Below are positions 48,295 through 56,214 of a DNA stretch of 64,000 nt, piece after piece. The stretch comes from Aliiroseovarius sediminilitoris (lineage in GTDB: Bacteria; Pseudomonadota; Alphaproteobacteria; Rhodobacterales; Rhodobacteraceae), in assembly GCF_900109955.1 (NCBI RefSeq), contig NZ_FOJB01000001.1:868001-932000 (forward strand), in the 5' to 3' direction. Numbering within the stretch: position 1 is the stretch's first letter; every line of letters begins with the position of its first letter. The position numbers were made by a program, and so were the translations under genes. The notes beneath the pieces are model-generated. The model worked only from the letters and a program-made list of their open reading frames with translations, made no database searches and was not told where the DNA came from.

Positions 48295-49083
48295 ATGCTG
48301 CGGCTTGAGAAGCTTGTAAAGACGTACAAGACCGGGGATCAGGCGCTGAAAGCGGTCGACCTGGATATCCCAGAAGGTCAGGTTCTGGCGTTGATCGGCC
48401 CATCTGGCGCGGGGAAGTCGACGCTAATCCGATGTATCAACAGGTTGGTTGAGCCAACGTCGGGCAAAGTTTACCTGGCTGATACGGAATTGACTGGGTT
48501 GTCGGCTGGCGCTCTGCGAAAAGAACGTCGGCGCATGGGAATGATTTTTCAGGAATATGCGCTCGTCGAAAGACTGACGGTGATGGAAAATGTGCTGTCT
48601 GGTCGATTGGGTTATGTCGGGTTCTGGCGCAGCTTTATGCGCAAGTTCCCTCAGTCCGACGTGGACGAAGCGTTCCGCCTGCTTGACCGTGTCGGGCTTG
48701 CACATATGGCTGACAAACGTGCGGATGAACTGTCGGGCGGGCAACGCCAAAGGGTGGGTATTTGCAGGGCCCTGATCCAAGATCCTGCGCTTCTGCTGGT
48801 CGATGAACCGACTGCATCGCTTGATCCAAAAACATCCCGTCAAATCATGCGATTGATCTGCGAGCTTTGCAAAGAACGCGGATTGGCGGCGATTATCAAC
48901 ATCCATGACGTGGCACTGGCGCAGATGTTTGTGCAGCGCGTCATCGGATTGCGCGTCGGCGCTGTCGAATTTGATGGCCCGCCCGAAGGTTTGACGCCCG
49001 ACGTGCTGACGACGATTTATGGCGAAGAGGACTGGGAAGCCACGATTGAAGCGGTCGATGACGACGAAGAGGCCGTCGGATGA
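48295..49083 (+). CDS. phnC: Phosphonate ABC transporter ATP-binding protein
   Basis: A 262-residue ATPase. Walker [12 protein letters not shown], signature [15 protein letters not shown] and Walker [14 protein letters not shown] are intact. The start [11 protein letters not shown] follows GGGGAGG. It overlaps phnE1 by four bases (ATGA). The C-terminal extension EDDEEAVG is acidic. Confidence 0.94.
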   Translation: MLRLEKLVKTYKTGDQALKAVDLDIPEGQVLALIGPSGAGKSTLIRCINRLVEPTSGKVYLADTELTGLSAGALRKERRRMGMIFQEYALVERLTVMENVLSGRLGYVGFWRSFMRKFPQSDVDEAFRLLDRVGLAHMADKRADELSGGQRQRVGICRALIQDPALLLVDEPTASLDPKTSRQIMRLICELCKERGLAAIINIHDVALAQMFVQRVIGLRVGAVEFDGPPEGLTPDVLTTIYGEEDWEATIEAVDDDEEAVG

Positions 49084-49892
49084 ATACGGAACTCGAAACG
49101 ATCTTGGGCAAGCCGTGGAAGAAAAAGCCGTTCGTTCAACGCGCTTGGTTGCGTTGGCTTTTGCTTATCGGATTTGTGGCATACCTGATTGCCGCCTACA
49201 TGACGATCGAGATCAACTGGTCTCGGGTATACGAGGGGCTGGAACGTGGCAAGCAGTTCGTGTTGGCCTTCACGAGCCCTGATTTCACGTCGCGATCGGC
49301 CGATATTTGGGGCGGGATGATCGAAAGCATCATTATGACGGTCGCATCATCCGTGGTCGGCATCTTGATTTCCATTCCCATTGCGCTTGGTGCGGCCCGC
49401 AATGTGGCGCCTTTGCCGATCTATTTCATTTGCCGTGGTATCATCGCAGTGTCGCGCGCCTTGCAAGAAATCATCGTCGCGATCCTGTTGGTCGCGATCT
49501 TTGGATTTGGACCGCTTGCCGGATTTCTGACACTTAGCTTCGCGACCATCGGATTCTTGTCAAAACTGCTGGCAGAAGACATCGAAAGCATGGACCGCGT
49601 GCAAGCCGAAGCCATCAAGGCGTCTGGTGCGAAATGGATGCAGTGGATCAACTACGGTGTGCAGCCTCAGGTCATGCCCCGCCTTATTGGGCTTTCGATG
49701 TATCGCCTCGACATCAATTTTCGTGAAAGTGCCATTCTGGGGTTGGTTGGTGCGGGCGGCATTGGCGCGACTCTTAACACTGCGTTCGATCGGTATGAAT
49801 ACGACACCGCAGCGGCCATTTTAATGATGATCATCATCATTGTCATGGCACTGGAATACCTGTCCGGTTTGATCCGGGCGAGGGTGCAATAA
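49080..49892 (+). CDS. phnE: Phosphonate ABC transporter permease 1
   Basis: A 270-residue permease with six or so spans and the PhnE signature of binding-protein-dependent permeases, [21 protein letters not shown] (EAA loop), followed by [16 protein letters not shown]. It overlaps the next permease by one base (TAATG). It pairs with the second PhnE as a heterodimer. Confidence 0.93.
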   Translation: MNTELETILGKPWKKKPFVQRAWLRWLLLIGFVAYLIAAYMTIEINWSRVYEGLERGKQFVLAFTSPDFTSRSADIWGGMIESIIMTVASSVVGILISIPIALGAARNVAPLPIYFICRGIIAVSRALQEIIVAILLVAIFGFGPLAGFLTLSFATIGFLSKLLAEDIESMDRVQAEAIKASGAKWMQWINYGVQPQVMPRLIGLSMYRLDINFRESAILGLVGAGGIGATLNTAFDRYEYDTAAAILMMIIIIVMALEYLSGLIRARVQ

Positions 49893-50707
49893 TGCCGGTG
49901 CGCGAATACAACGAACTGAAGCTTTGGCAACGTCGCACCGGGCGTGAAAGCTTGTTTCATTGGTTGCTTTGGCTGACCGGTGTGGCGATCTTTGCCTATT
50001 CGTGGCAGCAGATATCCGCCGCGACCACATGGTTTTTCGTTTGGGATGCACCCCGGATTGCCAGTGATATCTGGACCCGTGCAACGCCGCCAAGGTGGTC
50101 ATATATTTCACAACTGGGCAAACCCATCTGGGATACACTTAACATCGCGACACTTGGCACGATTATTGCGCTGATCCTTGCGGTGCCTGTGGCGTTCGCA
50201 GCTGCCCGAAACACCACGCCGTCAAAATTGTTTATCAGACCAGTTGCATTGTTGATCATCGTCTCAACGCGTTCGATCAATTCGTTGATCTGGGCATTGT
50301 TGCTGATTGCGATTATCGGCCCCGGCGTCTTCGCGGGCGTTGTTGCCATCGCAATTCGCTCAATCGGGTTCTGTGCGAAACTTCTTTACGAAGCGATTGA
50401 AGAAATTGACGAAACCCAAGTCGAGGCTATTTCCGCAACGGGCGCCAGCCGCTGGCAAATCATGGCATATGGTATCGTGCCGCAGATCCTGCCTGCTTTT
50501 GCCGGCATTGCAGTCTTCCGTTGGGACATCAATATTCGTGAAAGCACCGTGCTGGGGCTGGTGGGCGCGGGTGGGATCGGGCTGCAATTGTCGTCTTCGC
50601 TTAATGTGCTGGCGTGGCCGCAAGTCTCGCTGATCCTTTTGGTTATTTTGCTTGCAGTTGTGATTTCCGAATGGGTGTCAGCCAAAGTCAGAGGCGCGAT
50701 CATTTGA
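49892..50707 (+). CDS. phnE: Phosphonate ABC transporter permease 2
   Basis: A 271-residue paralogue of the preceding permease with the same EAA loop (EAISATGASRWQIMAYGIVPQ) and [16 protein letters not shown]. Two different PhnE chains in tandem are common in phosphonate and phosphite transporters. It overlaps the HAD gene at a TTGA start/stop. Confidence 0.93.
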   Translation: MPVREYNELKLWQRRTGRESLFHWLLWLTGVAIFAYSWQQISAATTWFFVWDAPRIASDIWTRATPPRWSYISQLGKPIWDTLNIATLGTIIALILAVPVAFAAARNTTPSKLFIRPVALLIIVSTRSINSLIWALLLIAIIGPGVFAGVVAIAIRSIGFCAKLLYEAIEEIDETQVEAISATGASRWQIMAYGIVPQILPAFAGIAVFRWDINIRESTVLGLVGAGGIGLQLSSSLNVLAWPQVSLILLVILLAVVISEWVSAKVRGAII

Positions 50708-51597
50708 ACTTGCCCGAGGCTTTTGCTGCTTACGAAGCGGTTCGACATCGCTTGCCGGCGGTGCGACGCAAAGGGGCAAGCCAACGGTTGCCTGACCTTG
50801 ATGCGTTAAGCGACACCATCGACACCTTCCTTTTGGACGCATTTGGGGTGCTGAACATCGGCGAGACAGCGATTGAAGGCGTGACCGAACGTGTGGCGGG
50901 TCTGCAAAAGACAGGAAAACGCGTGGTCGTGGTTTCGAATGCTGCTGGCTACCCTCACTCAACGCTGATGAAGAAATACAAGCGGCTGGGTTATGACTTC
51001 GCGCCAGAGGACGTGATCACAAGCCGGAAGACTGTGCTTCACGCCTTGTCATCCGAACCCGAAAGGCGCTGGGGTGTGATTGCACAGGAGAGCTTTGGGT
51101 GCGAAGGCCTGGAGCACCTTGATACGACCTTTCTGGCCGATGACGCATCGGACTATGACGCGGTTGACGGGTTCTTGATGCTCGGCAGTTCTAACTGGAC
51201 TGAGGAAAGACAAGTGCTTTTGGAAGCCTCACTTGCCCATACTGCGCGCCCGGTATTAGTGGGAAACCCTGATATTGTTGCACCGCGCGAGCATGGTTTT
51301 TCCACGGAACCAGGCCATTTTGCCCATCGACTTGCGAACCGGACGGGAACTGAACCTCAGTTCTTCGGCAAACCATTTATGAATATTTTTGAACTGGCGT
51401 TTGCGCAGCTTGGTGGATGTGACGCGATCCGCACCGTCATGGTGGGCGACAGTCTGCACACAGACATACTGGGTGCACAGACAGCAGGAATAAAATCGGC
51501 TTTGATTTCAGGTTTCGGGTTCTTTGACGGCCACGACCCGCATCGGCTGATCGAGTTGTCGGGCATTGTTCCGGATTTCGTTCTGGAACGGCCCTAG
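50704..51597 (+). CDS. HAD class IIA hydrolase (TIGR01459-like)
   Basis: A 297-residue NagD-type HAD protein. TTG at 50704 is chosen as start because it overlaps the permease stop (TTGA) and has AGAGG upstream. Motif I is LLDAFGVL, with the second Asp replaced by Phe, as in the TIGR01459 subgroup where Trp or Phe is usual. VVVSNAAGYP is motif II, FGKPFMNIFELA carries the motif III Lys, and VGDSLHTDILGA is motif IV. Translationally coupled to the transporter, so the substrate is likely related to its ligand. Confidence 0.85.
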   Translation: MNLPEAFAAYEAVRHRLPAVRRKGASQRLPDLDALSDTIDTFLLDAFGVLNIGETAIEGVTERVAGLQKTGKRVVVVSNAAGYPHSTLMKKYKRLGYDFAPEDVITSRKTVLHALSSEPERRWGVIAQESFGCEGLEHLDTTFLADDASDYDAVDGFLMLGSSNWTEERQVLLEASLAHTARPVLVGNPDIVAPREHGFSTEPGHFAHRLANRTGTEPQFFGKPFMNIFELAFAQLGGCDAIRTVMVGDSLHTDILGAQTAGIKSALISGFGFFDGHDPHRLIELSGIVPDFVLERP

Positions 51598-51603
51598 GCT
51601 TAA

Positions 51604-51643
51604 GCAAGAGGGTAGCGGTTCGACTTGGCTAGGCTCTCCACCA
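51604..51643 (+). other. Degenerate tRNA-Ala 3' fragment (possible att remnant)
   Basis: The stretch shares GCAAGAGG, AGCGGTTCGA, GCTAGGCT and CCACCA, in order, with the 3' half of tRNA-Ala at 44836-44873. Differences are two bases before the T-arm, CTTG for CCCC in the loop, and two extra bases before CCACCA. It lies directly after the HAD gene, 6.7 kb from the intact tRNA, in the same orientation. Confidence 0.75.
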
Positions 51644-51709
51644 TTTCCCACCTCTGTCAGTGTTACAGAACGCGGCTGGGCGCTTTAGGGGCGTCAGCAC
51701 AGCGTGGTG

Positions 51710-52810
51710 TCACTGAAACACCGACAGATCAACAAAGGACCCAATCGCGCTGGCCAGGATCGGCGAGGCGATGGCAAGGATGGATTTGAATGCCTCCATA
51801 CTTGCAATACGCCTTATGTCGAAGCCTTCAAGCGTGCTGCCCAGCTTGGTTTCTCCGACCGCTTCGCTTGCCTGTTTGAACCGCTCGATCCGCACCTTCA
51901 GGATCAGGCTGACCGGCATATAGAATGACAGAATCAGCACCGTATAGGTCACGCCGCGAAACATGGACAAAGAACTGACAACACTGTCATGTGCGTTGCG
52001 CAGAATCGGGTCTGCGATCAAGGCACCGGGCCATTTCATCCAGGACAGCACAAGCACCATCCCGGTCGTCAGCAAGACACCGGCACAATAGAGATACCGC
52101 TGGGTGCTTTCCTGCGCGTTTTGCAGTGCCGTGGCCTCGGAAATCAGTGCGTTCTTGTTGCTGCGATCAATGCCAACAGGGTCGGCCAGTGACAGAACCA
52201 TTCCCGCTATGATCGCCGCTGCCGCCAGTGAGGTCAGGATGTTGACGCGATCCAGCAGGTATTTCATCGCAAAGTATGCGCCCATATTCTCGCAAGGCCC
52301 TGTTAGTGCGCCGCCGGGGTCGCAGCCGGGCAGATTGCCGATGCCAAGCGCTGTGCGAAACAGGTTTTCGCCCAGCAAGGCTTGCGATTCAAAACTCGCG
52401 GGCATCCAGTCCGGCTCAAAAGTTGAAAAGCTGAGCGTCACCATGATGACCCCGACAATGCCGACCAGCGTATAGCAGATCGACTTTTTCGTATGGCGGG
52501 CATAAAGCTCGAATGAAAACATGGCGATAAGGGTGATGGTCACGGCCACGAATAAAAACAGGGCGGCAAGAAACTTGTAACGTCCGTCCAGCTCGATCAG
52601 CGGCGCCATCGGCGCAAGTTCGATCCCCTGCACCTGTAACGACGTATCACCGAACGTGCCCAGCAAATATTCTGAAGCAGTCAGCACCGCGACCGGCAAG
52701 AGAAGGATCAACAGATAGCGCGGTGCGATCTGTAGCTTTCCCGCAGTGACCGGTCGTGGCAACGGCACGGCGTCACTGTCGAGTGGTGGAGGCGCGTTTT
52801 CCTGTGTCAT
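51710..52810 (-). CDS. Uncharacterised multi-spanning membrane protein of the protease operon
   Basis: A 366-residue protein of no recognised family. After a Pro-rich cytoplasmic N-terminus (about 1-28) there are six or so hydrophobic segments (about 30-50, 82-102, 113-130, 190-208, 240-260, 285-310) and a last one near the C-terminus. A loop holds Cys in LPGCDPGGALTGPCENMG, which could form a disulfide. The start overlaps the caspase-gene stop by four bases (ATGA), so it is translationally coupled and probably works with that protein at the membrane. Confidence 0.75.
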   Translation of the reverse strand: MTQENAPPPLDSDAVPLPRPVTAGKLQIAPRYLLILLLPVAVLTASEYLLGTFGDTSLQVQGIELAPMAPLIELDGRYKFLAALFLFVAVTITLIAMFSFELYARHTKKSICYTLVGIVGVIMVTLSFSTFEPDWMPASFESQALLGENLFRTALGIGNLPGCDPGGALTGPCENMGAYFAMKYLLDRVNILTSLAAAAIIAGMVLSLADPVGIDRSNKNALISEATALQNAQESTQRYLYCAGVLLTTGMVLVLSWMKWPGALIADPILRNAHDSVVSSLSMFRGVTYTVLILSFYMPVSLILKVRIERFKQASEAVGETKLGSTLEGFDIRRIASMEAFKSILAIASPILASAIGSFVDLSVFQ

Positions 52811-55800
52811 CCGATGTCGATATCCGCAATCAGGGTTTTGCGCGTGTCCGCCAGCTTATCGCGAATGATCTCGCGTATATCGGCGTAGATCGTCGGGCTA
52901 AGGACGACTTTCTGCGCGGACAGCCAGTAGTCAAGTTCGTTCTTGCCCCATGACACAAACAGGATGTTCTGCTTTTTGTCTTTGAAATTGAAGTTGAACG
53001 CGCCCAAAGCCATCGAGATTACGTCACCCGATGCCTCGGCGCTTCCGATCTGGAAATTGCCACCGGTCGAAGTGGAGGTTTCGAAATCAAACAGCTTGAT
53101 TTTGCCGTCATCCGCTGCCAGCCCGCGCAGCGCCTCCATCGCGCTTTCGACGATCTTGAACTGGTTGCCGGTCGCGACCTGGGCAAGTGTGGCCAGGACG
53201 ACCTTATCGAAGCTGCCATTGCCTTTCATCTTCTGGCTGGCCTCGAAAGGCGCGGCCTCGCGGGTCCATCCCATCAGGCTGAGCATATCCATATAGGTTG
53301 TGTGCCACAGCTCACGTTCCTTCACCGGGTCGGCCTTTGCGTCCGCCGCCCGCTGGGCAAACAGCGTTGACAAAAGCACGTCCTCTTTCTGGCTGGGGGT
53401 CAGGTTCTCGACGAACGAGATCACGCTGGATGCGCTGACCGCTGCTTGTAGCGATTGCTGGTGTGCTGCATTTTCAGACGTTGGGTCGAAATCGTCGTTC
53501 GACCGGCTGACCGGGTCCGCGAAGGCCGAACTGCGGGATTTCGCACCCGGTGCCGATCTGGGCTTGGCCAACATAGTTGCAATCAGAATTGCGATCCGTT
53601 CCGCAAGATCGCGCGGCTCGCGTTTTTTCAGGGGCGACGAGCCGGACAGCTTCATGTCTCGGAATGCCGGTGGCCATGTGGCGTTGACGCCGCGCGTGTC
53701 GATATGGGTGAAGCTGCTATAGCGGCCGATCCCGCCGGTGAAGAACCCCTCTTTGTCACGCAGCCAGCGCAGGGCTTTTGCCGCCTCGGGGGCAGACATT
53801 CCAGAGACCTTGAAATCCAACGCGCAGAACTTCATGTGCTGGCTTTGTTTGGCCCCACCAATACAAGCGTTATACGCCGGGCCACGATACGCGTTGGTGA
53901 TGGCGATGGGTTTACCGATCCGGTCGCGGAAATGGTCCAGCGCCTGCGCGGTCTTGGCGATATTGGTCCACAAGCCGCGCGGTGGATAGGTGTTCTTGCC
54001 CTGACATTTCCCGCCGGGGGTCGAGTGCCCTCCACCCAGGATCAGGAACTCATCCGTACCGAAATTTTTCAGCCCAAGTGACCGGATAAATCCGTCGAAG
54101 TCCGCATAGTCTGGCCACTCAAGCGCCGCCGTGGCGCTGCGGAAGCCCGCCCCACGTGTCTTGGCTGACAGGATCGCATCAAGCTCGGCATCAGGCAGAA
54201 GGTCATTTTCGTCTCCTTCATCCTCGGTCATCGGATCGACCGATGCAGAGAATGATTTGGCCGCCACTGTGCCCGTTCCGGATGAAATACCGGCAGGTTG
54301 CAAGGTGAAGGGCCGATCAAGAACGAAATTCGGCTGTTTCAGCAACCGTTCAAACAGTTGCGGAGTTTGGCTGTCGCTGCCGATCTCGGCGTCGATTGCG
54401 GCACGGAAGGCGCGGTAGTCGCCGGTGAAGCGTCCGCCGTTCCAGACGTTCAGAAGGGCGCCGGTGAAGGCCCCGTTTTGCGGCCCGTCCATCGCATATT
54501 GCGTATCCTTGCACGCCCCAAGGTTCAGGACAGACGCCTGAATGGGGCTGCTGAGCGGCGCGGTCATGACGCTTTCTTTCATCGCGCTGTAAGACTTCGA
54601 CGCAGTGCGATAGGCGGCTTCGTTGGCCCGCCAGACTCGATCTTCAACATAAAGCGGCATGGCCCGGATGCGCGGGTCTTGCGGGATGACGCGCCCAAAC
54701 AACTCGGCCGGGGCGGTGGGACCAAACCGCGCCATCGACCCGGAATGGCAAGTGTCCGGCATGATCAGCACGCGAACCCCATCGCGGAACAGGGTCCAGA
54801 GCATATAAAGCTCGTCATCCGCGATCTGGAAATCATACAGGCATAAGGTTTCGTCCATCCGCTGGCTGTCGTCGTCATGGTCTTCGTCCTGATTGAAATC
54901 GGGCACCCGCCCGCCATGGCTGGACACGGTAAAAAGGAACATGTCACCCGGGGAAAGGTCTTTTGCAGCGCGCTTTATTTCGTCCACCACGTTCTGGCGG
55001 GTGGCGTCACTGGTCAACACAAGCTGCGGTTTGAACCCCTCGCTTTCAGCGATACCCTGCATCGCAAGAGCGTCGGCTTCGCAGGCGGCCAGTTGACCAT
55101 CCCAGCCGTCATAATGCGTCGGATCCACGGAGTTGATACCGACATGCAAGGACATGCCTTTTGCCGGGCCTCCAGCGATGACCGGGGGCGCTTGCAAGGC
55201 GCGTGACAACTCGACGGCCGAGCCAAACGGGCCGCTCACAACAACAGGCGGTCCGCTGCGGGCGTTGGCGATGCGATTGATCTCGAGCTGGAATTTGCGC
55301 GCGACATCGCCATAGCCTTCGCCTGTCGGGTGCAGCCCGTCGAACCAACGATTATTGCCCACCACACCCCGGCAATCAATATAGGTGACATTGGGCATCG
55401 ACCGGGACAGGCGGCGCAGGCGTCGGTTGAACTGGTCCATCATCTCGGCGGCGATGGCCATTTGCAGCGCGCGGTCGCGAATGCCCCGCGATTCCATCGG
55501 TTGGCCAAGCCACTTATCCTTGTTGGGCACGGGATAGTCATAGCCGTGGCACAGGATGTTGACATGGGGGAACCTTTGCTGCACCTGCCGGAACATCCGC
55601 CCATAATGCCCGAGCGCGTCATCGAGCAGCGCCTGGAAGGATGGCAGCAGGTAATCAGCAGGGGCGAGTTCGGGGTCGAAAGCCTCTAGATGGGAGGCCA
55701 GAGCGCCGCCAGCGACCAGATCGTTGCCGCCTCCTGACAGAAGCAATATCTCGGCGCCTGTTTCTTCCAGCGCGCGGATATATTCCTGTTTGTCCGCCAT

Positions 55801-56193
55801 ACGTTTCAGCAGATCGCCTGCGGCGCCCAGCGAATAGATCGCATAGCTGGCCATCAAGTGGTCGATCGTGTCGCGCAGGCGGATGGGATACTGAAACCAA
55901 CTGTCCCCTTCGGACACGATGATCGGGCCGTCATAGCCCTGTGCCAGTTTCTTCTGAAACGCGCTTTTGCGGTTCATCCGTGCAAACCAGTTGGCCGAGT
56001 TCATCAACGCCGCCGTGCGTTGGGCGGCGTTGGCGCCGCGAGGAATCTGAACGGTCGCAGGGTTCAGCTTGAACTTGGGGGAGAATGGACCTGATCGTTC
56101 CTCATCAAGTATGAAATACTCTGAGAGTTCGGATTCATCGGCGTTCAGATCCGACATTTTCGACATCAGTTGTTCAACAGTGATCTTGGTCAA
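52807..56193 (-). CDS. SGNH hydrolase - caspase - M15 peptidase fusion protein
   Basis: A 1128-residue protein with no signal peptide. Residues of about 90-310 are an SGNH hydrolase (EGDSWF with Ser98, GGGND with Asn157, DGLHP with Asp285/His288). Residues of about 345-635 are a caspase-like C14 peptidase (SSHGG with His426; PDTCHSGS with Cys482). Residues of about 700-850 resemble M15 D,D-carboxypeptidases (QSQHMKFCALDFKV and SSFTHIDTRG; likely zinc ligands His786, Asp793, His830). Residues of about 850-1128 match nothing I know. All catalytic residues look intact. It is the middle gene of a three-gene operon, 21 bases after the papain-like gene. Confidence 0.85.
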   Translation of the reverse strand: MTKITVEQLMSKMSDLNADESELSEYFILDEERSGPFSPKFKLNPATVQIPRGANAAQRTAALMNSANWFARMNRKSAFQKKLAQGYDGPIIVSEGDSWFQYPIRLRDTIDHLMASYAIYSLGAAGDLLKRMADKQEYIRALEETGAEILLLSGGGNDLVAGGALASHLEAFDPELAPADYLLPSFQALLDDALGHYGRMFRQVQQRFPHVNILCHGYDYPVPNKDKWLGQPMESRGIRDRALQMAIAAEMMDQFNRRLRRLSRSMPNVTYIDCRGVVGNNRWFDGLHPTGEGYGDVARKFQLEINRIANARSGPPVVVSGPFGSAVELSRALQAPPVIAGGPAKGMSLHVGINSVDPTHYDGWDGQLAACEADALAMQGIAESEGFKPQLVLTSDATRQNVVDEIKRAAKDLSPGDMFLFTVSSHGGRVPDFNQDEDHDDDSQRMDETLCLYDFQIADDELYMLWTLFRDGVRVLIMPDTCHSGSMARFGPTAPAELFGRVIPQDPRIRAMPLYVEDRVWRANEAAYRTASKSYSAMKESVMTAPLSSPIQASVLNLGACKDTQYAMDGPQNGAFTGALLNVWNGGRFTGDYRAFRAAIDAEIGSDSQTPQLFERLLKQPNFVLDRPFTLQPAGISSGTGTVAAKSFSASVDPMTEDEGDENDLLPDAELDAILSAKTRGAGFRSATAALEWPDYADFDGFIRSLGLKNFGTDEFLILGGGHSTPGGKCQGKNTYPPRGLWTNIAKTAQALDHFRDRIGKPIAITNAYRGPAYNACIGGAKQSQHMKFCALDFKVSGMSAPEAAKALRWLRDKEGFFTGGIGRYSSFTHIDTRGVNATWPPAFRDMKLSGSSPLKKREPRDLAERIAILIATMLAKPRSAPGAKSRSSAFADPVSRSNDDFDPTSENAAHQQSLQAAVSASSVISFVENLTPSQKEDVLLSTLFAQRAADAKADPVKERELWHTTYMDMLSLMGWTREAAPFEASQKMKGNGSFDKVVLATLAQVATGNQFKIVESAMEALRGLAADDGKIKLFDFETSTSTGGNFQIGSAEASGDVISMALGAFNFNFKDKKQNILFVSWGKNELDYWLSAQKVVLSPTIYADIREIIRDKLADTRKTLIADIDIG

Positions 56194-56214
56194 TGGTCTT
56201 CTCCTTGATGGCGT

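Larger units (their letters stand above)
44874..51643. mobile_element. Probable ancient tRNA-Ala-integrated island
   Basis: The segment runs from the end of tRNA-Ala to the degenerate tRNA 3' copy. It holds the short repeats at 44890, the atypical acyltransferase, the IS3 remnant, the tandem duplication and the six-gene phn/HAD cassette. No integrase gene is left, so the assignment rests on the flanking tRNA-derived repeat, the IS remnant and the accessory gene content. Confidence 0.6.
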
